Source: Streptomyces tuirus
GTDB lineage: Bacteria > Actinomycetota > Actinomycetes > Streptomycetales > Streptomycetaceae
Direction of reading: 5' to 3'
Length of the DNA stretch: 64,000 nucleotides
NCBI GenBank assembly: GCA_018195615.1
Contig: JAGTPG010000002.1
Coordinates: 124,001-188,000, forward strand
The notes under the pieces are model-generated. The model was not told the DNA's origin. It made no database searches and was given only the letters and a program-made list of their open reading frames with translations. Positions 1 through 9,600 of the stretch are shown piece by piece; position 1 is the stretch's first letter; the number at the start of each line of letters is the position of its first letter. Both the position numbers and the translations under genes were made by a program.

Positions 1-1163
1 CGGCTTCTGCTGGGACAACCGCCCCGGGTACGACGGCCAGTGGCGGCAGGCCGCCTGGGCGCATGTGGCGCGCGGCGCGCGGATGATCGAGTACTGGCAG
101 TGGCAGACCCTGCGCTTCGGTGCGGAGACCTACTGGGGCGGCGTCCTCCCGCACAGCGGACAGCCGGGCCGTACGTACGCCGAAGTCGCCCGTCTGGGAG
201 CCGAGTTCGACAAGGCGGGGCCGCTCGTCGCCGGGCTCGAGCCGGACGCCGACATCGCGATGGTCTACTCGATGCCGAGCAAGTGGCTGATGCAGAAGTA
301 CCCGCCGCTGTCCAAGCCGGACGGCGCCCCCGACCCGGCCTCCTACCACCGCATCTTCGACCCCTTCTACCGGGTGCCTTCGACTCGGGCCGCCAGGTCC
401 GGATCGTGCACGCCCGGCAGCTGCACGACCCGAGCGGCCGGCGGGAGGGGATGACCCCGAGGAGGCCGTGCGGCGCCATCCGGTACTCGTCGCCCCGGCC
501 CTGTACGTCGTCGACGACGCCACGGTCGACTGGCTCGCCGCCTACGCCCACGCGGGCGGCCACCTCGTCCTCGGCCCGCGCACCGCGTACGCCGACCACG
601 AGGCCCGCGCCCGGCACGAACCGGCCCCGGGCGTCTCACCGAGGTCGCGGGCGTCCGGTACGACGAGTTCAGCAACCTCATGCGGGACGTTCCGGTCCAC
701 ACCGTCCCGGCGGCCCGCTCGAGGTTCTCGCGGACGCGACGGCGACGCACTGGATCGAGGGGCTCACCGTCATCGACGCCGATGTGCTGGCCTCGTACGA
801 ACACCCGCACTTCGGCCGCTGGCCGGCCGTCACCACCCGCCGCCACGGCACAGGGCGCGTCACGTGCGTGGGCACCGTGCCCGGCCGCGACCTCGCCCGC
901 GCACTGGCCGCCTGGATGGCTCCGGCCCCGCGCGGTGGATGGCAGGGTCTGCCCGCGTCCGTGACCGCGACGACCGGTACGTCCCCCGACGGCCGCCGCG
1001 TGCACATCGTGCACAACTGGAGCTGGGAGCCCGCACGCGTCCAGGTCCCGGTCGACCTGTCCGACGTCCTGACCGACGCCCCGTACCGGCCGGCAGCCTG
1101 CTGGACCTGGACCCGTGGGATGTCCGCGTCCTCGTATCCGCCGACACCACCCCGACCCCGTAA
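1..1163 (+). CDS. GH42-type beta-galactosidase, 3' part, frame broken
   Basis: C-terminal part of a glycoside hydrolase family 42 beta-galactosidase, which removes terminal beta-galactose from galacto-oligosaccharides. The stretch MIEYWQWQTLRFGAE followed by VLPHSGQPGRTYAEVARLG is the end of the GH42 catalytic barrel. A trimerisation-like Rossmann domain follows (ALYVVDDATVDWLAAYAHAG), then the small beta domain with VHNWSWEPARVQVPVDL. The gene enters from the left, so the acid/base and nucleophile glutamates lie outside. The coding frame changes about five times (near 380, 465, 640, 715 and 1095), always consistent with one missing base, and then ends at TAA 1161-1163. No signal peptide can be judged. 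The next gene starts 17 bases downstream, so the two are probably co-transcribed. Sequencing error is more likely than real decay. Confidence 0.75.
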
Positions 1164-1179
1164 GCAAGTTGGAGGAACG

Positions 1180-2984
1180 ATGCAGAGAAGAAGAGTGGGG
1201 AAGGCACTGGGCACCTTCACCGCCGCGACTGCGCTGCTGGCCATACCCGCGTCCGCCGCGCAGGCGTACAACCCGACGGGCGGGACGCTGTACCAGCTCG
1301 GCAGCGAACCGTGCCTGAAGGGCGGGGCAACTGCGCGGTCTACCCCAAGGCGGCGCAGCTGCCGAGCGGGCGTCTGGTGGCGTCGTTCGAGAAGTCCACC
1401 GTCGTGACGGAGACGGGAAGTGCCGACAAGCAGACCCTCCCGGTGTACAAGAGCGACGACGACGGCACGACCTGGCAGCCCCTGTCCGAGGTCAAGGCCC
1501 CGGCGTACCTCTCCAGCGACCCCAAATACGCCAAGTACACCAGCAACTGGACCAACCCCTACCTCTACGCACTCCCGCAGGACGTCGGGGACCTGAAGCA
1601 GGGCACGCTGCTCCTCGCGAGTGTCGTGTCGGGCGACGACTACTACTACAAGGAGCACAAGGCAGCCGACCCCGACTGGACCCCGTCCAACGACGGAGAC
1701 CGCAACGACATGGCGATCGCCCTGTACTCCAGCACGGACGACGGCGCGACCTGGAAGATCCTCAACATCGTCGCGACCGGCGGCTGGCAGGGCGGCAGCG
1801 CGGGCGCGACCGGGCGGAACATCGCGAACGCCAACACGAACAAGCAGGTGGATCCCCTCTGGGAGCCATACCTGATGGTCCACAAGGGCAAACTCGTCTG
1901 CTACTACTCCGACGAGAACGACTACACCGGCTTCGACCCCGCCACCGGCGTCCCGACCCTGGACCCGGCGAACGACACCGCCAAGGACTCGCTGGGCCAG
2001 ATCCTCGTGCACAAGACGTGGGACGGCCGCGGCTCGCAGTGGAGCGACCCCGTCGTCGACATCGCGGGACTGACCCAGGACATGGGCGGCGGCAAGACGG
2101 AGATCGGCGGCGGCCGGCCGGGCATGACCAACGTCGTCCGCACGACGGACGGCAAGTGGATGCTCACCTACGAGTACTGGGGCGGCGGGGCCAACACCCG
2201 CTACCGGATCGCCGACGACCCGCTGAAGTTCTACACCGGCTCCGCGACCGGCACGGGGGTGAACTCACTGCCGGTCGACACCGGTTCACGCACTCTCGCG
2301 ATGAACGGGAGCCCGGTCCTCATCAAGCTCCCCGGCGGGCGCCTCGTCTACAACGCAGCGGGCAGCGGCAGTGTCTGGGTCAACGAGAGCGGACGCAGCG
2401 ACGGTGAATGGAAGGAGTACCAGACGACGTCCCAGGCCGGCTACAGCCGCAACCTGACGTACGTCGAAGGAACCGGCCGCGTCTCGATCCTCAACAACCA
2501 GGGCACCTCCGTCCTCAAGTTCGCCGAGGTCGACCTGGGCGACTCACACGGCGCCTACTACCAGCTGGTGAACCGCAAGACCGACCAGGTGATCGGCACC
2601 GGGAACAACAGCAACGACGCGAACCTCGGCAACGGCGACGTCCCCGATGTCCGTCTGGAGGCTCCCGGCTCCGCGGCCGACCCGGACACGCAGTACTGGC
2701 ACATCGTGACGGAACCGAACGGCGGCAAGACGCTGCTGAACAAGTCGGGCGGACGCGCGGCAGCCATCTGGACCGGGAACGCGACGGCCGGACAGAAGAT
2801 CGGGCAGTGGGTGGACAACAGCGCCACGGGCAGTTGGAACCTCGTCAAGACCGAGGAAGGATTCTTCAAGCTGCAGTCCCTCAAGAACCCGAACCTGTAC
2901 CTGACCGGCGCGTCTGCCGGGGCGCAGCTGACCTTGCAGAACGCGCTCACGGACGGATCCCAGGACTGGGAGCTCATTCAGTAG
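1180..2984 (+). CDS. Secreted GH93/sialidase-like beta-propeller with ricin-type lectin domain
   Basis: Secreted glycoside hydrolase of about 600 residues. A Sec signal peptide (MQRRRVGKALGTFTAATALL, cleavage after ASAAQA) is preceded by GGAGG at 1171-1175. The catalytic part is a BNR/Asp-box propeller with SDDDGTTW and STDDGATW repeats; WEPYLMVHKGKLVCYYSDE and KWMLTYEYWGG resemble the glutamate-bearing segments of GH93 exo-arabinanases. The last ~130 residues form a ricin-type beta-trefoil (YWHIV, GSWNLV, DWELIQ). The frame shifts by one missing base near 1320-1325. Its position after a beta-galactosidase suggests arabinogalactan side-chain removal. An exo-sialidase is the main alternative; GH93 is my preference but not proven. 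Confidence 0.7.
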
Positions 2985-3017
2985 GCATGGTCTCCATAGT
3001 CCTGACAGGCCCATGGA

Positions 3018-3045
3018 CCGGGCCCGGTGACGGAACCGGGCCCGG
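3018..3045. terminator. GC hairpin after the GH93-like gene
   Basis: A perfect 11-bp inverted repeat (3018-3028 pairing with 3035-3045) with a 6-base loop lies 34 bases after the stop codon. There is no T-run, as is common in this group, so I read it as a rho-independent-like or bidirectional terminator. Confidence 0.7.
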
Positions 3046-3075
3046 CGCTCCAAGGGCGGCACGGCAGCCCCGGTC

Positions 3076-3181
3076 CCTGACGGTGAAGGTGTCGTACGAC
3101 GGCGGGCGCACCTGGAAACCCGCCACCGTGCCCACCGCGGCGAACGGCAAGCGGTACCTGACCCTCACCCACCCGGCCCGA
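3076..3181 (+). pseudogene. Fossil of a subtilase (S8) C-terminal domain
   Basis: One frame reads SLTVKVSYDGGRTWKPA followed by GKRYLTLTHPA. This matches the C-terminal beta domain typical of large secreted Streptomyces S8 peptidases (VEVSYDDGKTW...GKAYLKHPA). No catalytic domain, start codon or signal peptide is nearby, and the frame runs out into GC-rich CCCGGCC repeats at 3175-3200. I take it as the remnant of a deleted peptidase gene; it could instead be a fragment brought in with flanking DNA. The rest of 2985-3312 holds the upstream hairpin and presumably the promoter of the next gene. Confidence 0.5.
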
Positions 3182-3312
3182 CCCGGCCCGGCCCACCACG
3201 GTCGGTGACGCAGCCCGCGGTCTCACAGCTCGGGCACGATTGCGGCGGGACGGGCGGAAAACCTAGCTTGTACGCCTGCCGCACGGGCTGACGCAGGTGA
3301 AAGGTGCTCCCG

Positions 3313-6300
3313 GTGGGACGACGTGAAAAGCCGGTCGACCCCGACGCCGGTCCCGTACAACGGTTCGCGCACGATCTGCGGATCCTCCGGAGAAGGCCGG
3401 GAAGCCGCCCTACCGGGAGATGGCCCAGCGCGCGGGCTACTCCATCACCGCGATGTCCCAGGCCGCGGCCGGTGACCAGCTGCCGTCCCTGGCGGTGGCG
3501 CGGGCGTACGCCGAGGCGCTGGACGCCGACCCGGACGTGTGGGAACAGCGCTGGCGGGAGGCGGACGCCGAGGTCCGGGTGCCCGTGCCGGACGAGAGGC
3601 CGCCGTACCGAGGGCTGGCCCGTTTCGAGCCGGGCGACAGCGATCTGTTCTTCGGCCGGCAGACGCTCCTCGCCGAACTGGTGGCGTTGGCGCGTGAGCA
3701 CCGGTTCGCGGCGGTGTTCGGACCGTCCGGCAGCGGCAAGTCGTCGTTGCTCCGGGCGGGCCTGATTCCGCGCTTGCGGCAGGCGACAGGTGCCGAGCGG
3801 CCGGCGGTGGTCCGTGTCCTCACCCCGGGCGCGCGGCCCGCACGCACGCACGCGGAGGCGCTCACGGCGCTGGACGGCGGCGGGGAAACCTGGGTGCTCG
3901 TGGATCAGTTCGAGGAACTGTTCACCCTGTGCCACGACCGTGGGGAACGGGCCCGGTTCCTGGATCTGCTGCTCGCGGCCCGGCGGCCGCAGAGCCGGCT
4001 GCATGTGGTGATCGCGGTCCGCGGTGACTTCTACGGCCACTGCGCCGACCACCGTGAGCTGGCCGAGACCGTCAGCCGGGCCAACCTGCTGGTCGGGCCG
4101 ATGAGCCGGGACGAGCTGCGCGAGGTGATCACCGGCCCGGCCGCCACCGCCGGCCTGAATGTGGAACGTGCTCTCACTGCCCGGATCATCGACGAGGTCG
4201 TCGACCGTCCGGGCGCGCTGCCCATGCTCTCCCACGCCCTGCTGGAGACCTGGCACCGCCGCCGCAGCCGACTGCTGACCCTGGCCGCGTACGAGGCAAC
4301 GGGCGGGGTACGCGGCGCGATCGCCGCCACCGCCGAAGAGCTGTACGGCGGGCTGTCGGCGGAGCAGAGCCGTGCCGCCCGGCGCATCCTGCTGAGATTG
4401 ATCGCTCCTGGTCAGGGAGGCACGGCCGACACCCGGCGTCCGGCGTCCCGCGCCGAACTGGGCAGCGGTTCGCGGGACGTGCTGGAACGCCTCGTCGCCG
4501 CCCGTCTGGTCACCCTGGACGGCGACACGGTGGAACTCGCGCACGAGGCGCTGATCACCGGCTGGCCACGCCTCGCCGGATGGATCGAGGAGGGCAGGGA
4601 ACGGCTGCGTGCGCAGCGCCGGCTCGGCGAGGCGGCTCACGGCTGGGAAGAGCTGGACCGCGACCCCGGCGCGCTGTACCGGGGCACGCGGCTGGACCGG
4701 GCCGAGGAACTGTTCGCGCGGCAGGAGGGCGATGACCAGCTGGGGCAGCCGGACGACGAGCTCACCGGGCTGGAGCGGTCCTTCCTCGCCGCTTCCCTCA
4801 CGGTCCGGGACGCGGAGCGGGAGGCAGAGACCCGCACCGCGCGGCGGACGCGTTCCCTGACCGTCGGTCTGTCGGTGTTCCTCGTGCTCGCGCTGGCCGC
4901 CGGCCTGGTCGCCTGGCAGCGCGACCGGGTGAGCGAGGCGGAGTCCGCCAAGGCCGCCGCCCGGCGCCTGGCCACGGTGGCCGACAGTCTGCGCCCGACC
5001 GATCCGCGCACCGCCGCCCTGCTCGGGGTCGCCGCATGGCGGGTCGCCCCGCTCACCGAGTCCCGCTCGGCGCTGCTGGGCGCCCTGGCGCAGCCCGACC
5101 GCGATGCCTTCACCGACCCCGGACCGGAAAGGACGTCCGGCGTTTCCTCACCGACGGCGGCCGGACGCTGCTCAGCGTCGACGGAACCACGGTGACCGCC
5201 CGGAACGTGGTCGACCACAGGCTCACCGCCACCTACCACCTGCCGAGCGGGACAGAGGTGGGCGACGTCGGCCCCGGCTCCCGGTTCCTCGACGTCATCG
5301 GACCGGACGGGGGCGCGCGGCTGTGGAACCTTCCGCTGGGCAGATCCGCGGCCGAACTGGGCGACACGTCGCCGCAGGGCAGCGCACCCGACGGGAGCGC
5401 GTATCTCACCGGGCCGACGGGCGGCCCGGGCACGGTCCGGCTGCACCGGACGGACGACGGCAAGGTCCTCTTCAGCACCGGCCTCGCACGCACCCTCTCT
5501 TCGGCGGCCGTCGGCCCCGGCGGCCGCCTGCTCGCCCGCTGTCCCGCCGAAGGGCCGCTCCAGCTGTGGGACACCGCCGCCGGCAAGCGACTGCCGGGAG
5601 CCTGGGAGAAGGCGGACCAGACCCTGTGCGGCACCGGCTCCGGCGCGGACGGCGGCTCGCGTCTGCTGCGGTTCAGCTCGGACGGCAGGCGGCTGGCCGC
5701 CGTCTACGGCACGACGGCCATCGTCTGGGACGTCCGCGGCGGACGCGCCCTCGCCGACTTCGCCAGTGGCGGCATCACCGGCTTCACCCAGGCCGCGCTC
5801 TCGCCCGACGGCGAGTTCCTGGCCACGGCGGACGATCACGAACTCGCCGTATGGCGACTGAGCACCGGCGGCACCCAGGTCTTCCACCGGCCGCACTCCA
5901 AGGACGAGACGACCGGGCTGACCTGGGACCCGGGCAAGCCCCGACTCCTGCGCTACCTCGACGGCGCCACGGTCCACACCTTCGACCTGACCGACCGCCT
6001 CACCCCGCGGTGGCAGAGCGCTCCGGCCGACGCGGGCGTGCTCAGCCCGGACGGCGCCGCCCTGGCCACCGTCACCCGGTCCGGCGGCGGCTACCGCTTC
6101 GAGTTGCGTGCCACCCGCACCAGCACGGTCCTCGCCCGCGCGGTGCTCGGCCCGCTGCCGAGCGCGTCCGACGAGAACGTCCCCCGCCTCGCCTTCAGCC
6201 CGGACGGCGGCGCGCTGGCCGTCGCCGACACCGTGTCCTCGCACGGTTCGCTGCGGCTGCGCTTCACCGTGTGGGACGTACGGACGCACCGGGTGCGTAC

Positions 6301-7061
6301 GGTCCTGGACACCTCCGGCGCGGCCGACCGACCGGCCGTCGCCCTCGCCCTGGGGCCCGGCGGCCGCACGCTGCTGACCCTCCGCGCCACCGCCGACAAC
6401 TACACGACGGAGGTCTGGGACACCCACGACCACCGGCGGTCGGGGACCGTGCGTGGTCTCTCCGGGGAGGAACTGGCCGCGCGGCCGGACGGGGGTCTGC
6501 TCGTGAGCTCCGACGATCAGTACGCCGATCCGGCCACCGGACACGTCACCGGGCGGGCGCTCGCCGACGGCCGCGAGGTCACCGCGCTGGCGTTCAGCCC
6601 CGACGGCACCCGGCTCGCCGTCGGTGACTCCACCGGGCACGTCACGCTGTGGGACGGCGAGGTCCGTCACCGTACGGGTGCGCTGACCGGTACCTCCGAC
6701 ACGGCCTCCCAGGGGAGCCGGAGGCGGTGGGGGCGCTCGCCTTCTCCTCCGACGGCGGCACCCTGGCCGTGGGCGGCGCGAACGGGACCCTGCGACTGTG
6801 GGACGCCGAGGGACAGCAACTCCTCGGACCGACCTGCCCACGTCCGGCGACGAGATCCGCTCCCTCGCCTTCGCCGAGGACGGCGGCACGGTGTACGCGA
6901 GCGGTCCCGATGTGCCGCTCCAGGCGTTCCCCGTCGACCCGAACCGGGCCGTGCGCACCATCTGCGCCCGTACCGGCGGCGGACTGACCGAGGCGGAGTG
7001 GCGGCGCTATGTCCCGGAGGTGGCGTTCGAGCAGGTGTGCGCCACGGGCGGCCGGGGCTGA
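3313..7061 (+). CDS. XRE-nSTAND1-WD40 repeat protein, frame broken four times
   Basis: Giant (about 1,250 residues) signal-transduction ATPase. An N-terminal XRE helix-turn-helix (REMAQRAGYSITAMSQAAAG) is followed by an nSTAND1 NTPase with FFGRQTLLAELV, Walker A GPSGSGKSSLL and Walker B TWVLVDQFEELF. Then come a winged-helix region (VELAHEALITGWPRL), one membrane segment near 4861-4915 (LTVGLSVFLVLALAAGLVAW) and a C-terminal WD40 propeller with blades such as LAFSPDGTRLAVGDSTGHV and LAFSSDGGTLAVGGANG. GTG 3313 is chosen because these proteins usually begin MGRREKPVDP. The frame steps 1-3-2-1-3, near 3395, 5118, 6715 and 6830, each one missing base. Family members are thought to be threat- or stress-sensing switches; the ligand is unknown. 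Likely monocistronic. Confidence 0.85.
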
Positions 7062-7086
7062 GCCGGAAGAGGCACCGGGGACGGGA

Positions 7087-7121
7087 TTTTTTTCAAGGTG
7101 GCCCCGCGGGTCGCTGAAAAA
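7087..7121. terminator. Inverted repeat with T7 and A5 arms
   Basis: A run of seven T (7087-7093), very unusual in this base composition, forms TTTTTCA (7089-7095) opposite TGAAAAA (7115-7121) around a GC-rich loop. It lies 25 bases past the stop of the WD40 gene, so it may end that transcript. The A/T arms also fit a bidirectional terminator. Confidence 0.45.
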
Positions 7122-7208
7122 TGCCTCTGACCTGCACGATCCATGACCAGAACGATCGCGGCGTCCCGTCGGTGATGTCCGCCCATCCCTCAGTCAGGTT
7201 CTGGTCTC

Positions 7209-8636
7209 ATGCGCACTCACACTCTGGTCCCGTCGCTTCTGCTGCTCGGCGCTCTCTCCTTCACGGCGGCCTGCTCGTCCGGTTCCTCTGGTTCGGCATC
7301 CGCCGGCGCCCGGCCCGGGCCCACCCCCGCCTCCTCATCCGTCCGCGGCGTCGATCCGTCGAAGATCAAGGGCCTGGAGATCGTCAACGACAGCAGTGAG
7401 CGGCGGTCCTGCCCGTTCGCGACGAGCTACCCGGACGTGCCCGGCGCGGAGGCGATGACAGCCGCGATGAAGAAGGATGTGGAGGCACGCCTGGCCGGCT
7501 TCCGCTCGGGGCCGTGCGAGGGCGGCGCAGCCGCCGGCGAGCTCAACATCAGCCACGAGTTCCTGGTCGCCTCCGGCGACGTCCTCGGCGTACGGCTCAC
7601 CACGCGGGACGGCAGCGCCGCCGGGTCCGGGCTGTCGAGCAGGACGTACTGGTACGACGGCAAGGCCGGCGCATCCCGTACGGCGCTCGGGCTCGTCGCG
7701 GACGGCTCCCGGGCCGCCTTCCTCGGCGCGCTGAAGGAGCGGCTCAAGGGCCGCGAGGGCGTGGACACCGCCGGCCTCGACGCCACGTTCTCCGACACGG
7801 CCTCCCTCGCCGCCGTCCTGGACGACATGGCCTTCACCGCCGACGGCGGGCTGCGGGTGACCTTCGACCGCGGCGAGGTGGGCGTACCGCCCGCCGGGGC
7901 CTACACGGTGACCCTCGACAAGGACACGGTCACGCCCTGGCTGTCCGCGTTCGGTGAGCGGGCCCAGCGGCAGACCGTGTCACCCAGCGGCTCCCTCGAC
8001 CTGGGCGCGACACACATCCCCACGCCGGCCGTCCCCACACACACCGCCTCCGGTGACGACGACACCGACTGCAAGAAGGTCAAGTGCCTGGCGCTGACCT
8101 TCGACGACGGACCGGCCGCGCCGGAGACCGCGACCCTGCTGACCCACCTCGCGCAGTACCGGGCGCGGGCCACCTTCTTCACCGTCGGCCAGAACGTCGT
8201 CGCCCACCCCGACCTGGTCCGTGCCGAGGCCCGCGCCGGACACGAGGTCGGCAACCACTCCTGGAACCACCCCGACCTCACCAAGCTCACCGCCGATCAG
8301 GTCACCTCACAGCTGAACCGCACCAGCGCCGCAATCAAGGCCGCCACCGGCAAGGCGCCCACCCTCTTCCGCCCGCCCTACGGCGCGGTCAACGCCCAGG
8401 TGAAGGCCGCGACCGCCCTCTCGCCCGTGCTGTGGGACGTGGACACCGAGGACTGGAAGTACCGCGACGCCGACAAGGTCGCCCGGACCGTCATCGCGAA
8501 GGCGCAGCGCAACAACGTCGTCCTCATGCACGACATCCACCCCACCTCGGTCGCCGCGGTCCCGCGGATCCTGCGCACACTGACCGCCCACGGCTACCGC
8601 TTCGTCACCGTCAGTCACCTGCGCGCCACTCTCTGA
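7209..8636 (+). CDS. PdaC-like polysaccharide deacetylase lipoprotein
   Basis: Exported lipoprotein of 475 residues. The signal peptide ends in lipobox FTAAC (cysteine at residue 22). Residues ~45-260 form an RsiV/PdaC-type domain (DUF3298-like), with GGLRVTFDRGEVGVPPAGAY near its end. Residues ~285-470 are a complete NodB carbohydrate-esterase 4 domain: LTFDDGP (catalytic base and metal Asp), HEVGNHSWNHPDL (metal His pair), FRPPYGAVN, LWDVDTEDW and VVLMHDIHPTS. Such enzymes remove N-acetyl groups from cell-wall glycan outside the membrane. The frame is intact. The ribosome site before ATG 7209 is weak. It stands alone between two unrelated units. Peptidoglycan is the likelier substrate than chitin, by family. 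Confidence 0.88.
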   Translation: MRTHTLVPSLLLLGALSFTAACSSGSSGSASAGARPGPTPASSSVRGVDPSKIKGLEIVNDSSERRSCPFATSYPDVPGAEAMTAAMKKDVEARLAGFRSGPCEGGAAAGELNISHEFLVASGDVLGVRLTTRDGSAAGSGLSSRTYWYDGKAGASRTALGLVADGSRAAFLGALKERLKGREGVDTAGLDATFSDTASLAAVLDDMAFTADGGLRVTFDRGEVGVPPAGAYTVTLDKDTVTPWLSAFGERAQRQTVSPSGSLDLGATHIPTPAVPTHTASGDDDTDCKKVKCLALTFDDGPAAPETATLLTHLAQYRARATFFTVGQNVVAHPDLVRAEARAGHEVGNHSWNHPDLTKLTADQVTSQLNRTSAAIKAATGKAPTLFRPPYGAVNAQVKAATALSPVLWDVDTEDWKYRDADKVARTVIAKAQRNNVVLMHDIHPTSVAAVPRILRTLTAHGYRFVTVSHLRATL

Positions 8637-8669
8637 CACACGTGCCCACCGTCCACGCCCCCGCCACTC

Positions 8670-8700
8670 TTGGCACCGTTCAATAATTCATATTTAATTT
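8670..8700 (+). promoter_or_regulatory. Operator/promoter of the SDR gene (GntR site A)
   Basis: ATTCATATTTAAT at 8686-8698 differs by one base from the sites at 12051 and 17145, and stands out as A+T in a GC-rich setting. TTGGCA (8670-8675) could be a -35 box, placing the site across the spacer and -10. Presumed target of the GntR regulator encoded at 17221. Confidence 0.6.
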
Positions 8701-8735
8701 GAGAGTCGCCGTCGTCCCTCTTCAGGAGTCTCCTC

Positions 8736-9509
8736 ATGCATCCCGGCATCTCCCTCACGGGCCGCTTCGACGGCCGCTGTGTTCTGGTCACCGGTGCCGC
8801 TTCCGGGATCGGTGCGGCCACGGCTCACCGGCTCGCCACCGAGGGTGCGCGCGTCGTCGTCGCCGACATCGACGAGGAGGCGGGAACGGCCGTCGCGGCG
8901 GCCGTCCGGGAGGCCGGTGGCAGCGCGCTGTTCCGGTTCTGCGACGTCTCCGAGGAGTCGTCCTGGGACGAGACGGTGAAGGCCGCCCGTGAGGCCTTCG
9001 GCCCCGTCCGGACACTGGTGAGCAATGCGTACGCCGTCCGTGTCGCGGCGGCCCATCAGACCAGTGCGGCCGAATGGAACCGGCAGCTCGCCGTGAGCCT
9101 CACCGGGTCGTTCCTCGGCGTGCGCGCCTGTCTGGACGATCTGATCGCGACGGGCGGCAGCGTGGTGCTGGTCTCCTCGGTGCACGCCTTGGCGGGCCTG
9201 CCCGGGCGGCCCGCCTACGCCGCGGCCAAGGCCGGTCTGACGGGACTGACCCGGCAACTGGCCGTCGAGTACGGCGGCCGCGTCCGGGTGAACAGTGTGC
9301 TGCCCGGCCCGGTTCTGACCCGTGCCTGGGAGGGCATCGGTGAGGAGGACCGCCGGGCCACAGCCGCGGAGACCGCCGTGGGGCGGCTCGGCCGCCCCGA
9401 GGAGGTCGCCGCCGCGATCGCCTTCCTGGCCGGCGACGACGCCTCGTTCGTGACCGGCGCCTCGCTCGTCGTCGACGGCGGCTGGAGCGTCCTGAAGAAC
9501 TCCTCGTGA
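8736..9509 (+). CDS. SDR-family NAD(P)-dependent dehydrogenase
   Basis: Classical short-chain dehydrogenase of 257 residues. The nucleotide-binding motif is TGAASGIG (near residue 18), NAG is replaced by SNA, the catalytic Ser sits in LVSSVHAL and Tyr/Lys in AYAAAKAG (YxxxK). The end, SFVTGASLVVDGGWS, is standard. Start ATG 8736 follows AGGAG at 8722. The operator upstream matches those of the galactan genes, so a sugar role is likely, for example oxidation of galactose or a galactose-derived lactone. The DgoR-like regulator of the locus would fit an oxidative (galactonate) route. The sequence alone cannot separate this from generic FabG-like reductases. Confidence 0.85.
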   Translation: MHPGISLTGRFDGRCVLVTGAASGIGAATAHRLATEGARVVVADIDEEAGTAVAAAVREAGGSALFRFCDVSEESSWDETVKAAREAFGPVRTLVSNAYAVRVAAAHQTSAAEWNRQLAVSLTGSFLGVRACLDDLIATGGSVVLVSSVHALAGLPGRPAYAAAKAGLTGLTRQLAVEYGGRVRVNSVLPGPVLTRAWEGIGEEDRRATAAETAVGRLGRPEEVAAAIAFLAGDDASFVTGASLVVDGGWSVLKNSS

Positions 9510-9600
9510 GCCTCGCCCGACTTCAGCGGCCGCCCCCTCCCCCATCTCGCCGAGCCGGCCCCGCTGTTCGTTGCCCATGGCACAGCAGACCGTCGCGGGA

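Noticed and set aside
1..1163. GH42 as a genuine pseudogene
   Set aside because: The breaks are single-base losses like those in intact housekeeping genes across the window, so error is the simpler explanation; not excluded.
3175..3200. CCCGGCC repeats as a CRISPR or structured repeat
   Set aside because: Only two or three short GC units, with no spacers; ordinary low-complexity GC sequence.
4637..6961. 774-codon minus-strand open frame under the nSTAND gene
   Set aside because: A GC-skew shadow: no motifs, Arg/Gly/Ala-rich, while the plus strand encodes complete NTPase and WD40 motifs.
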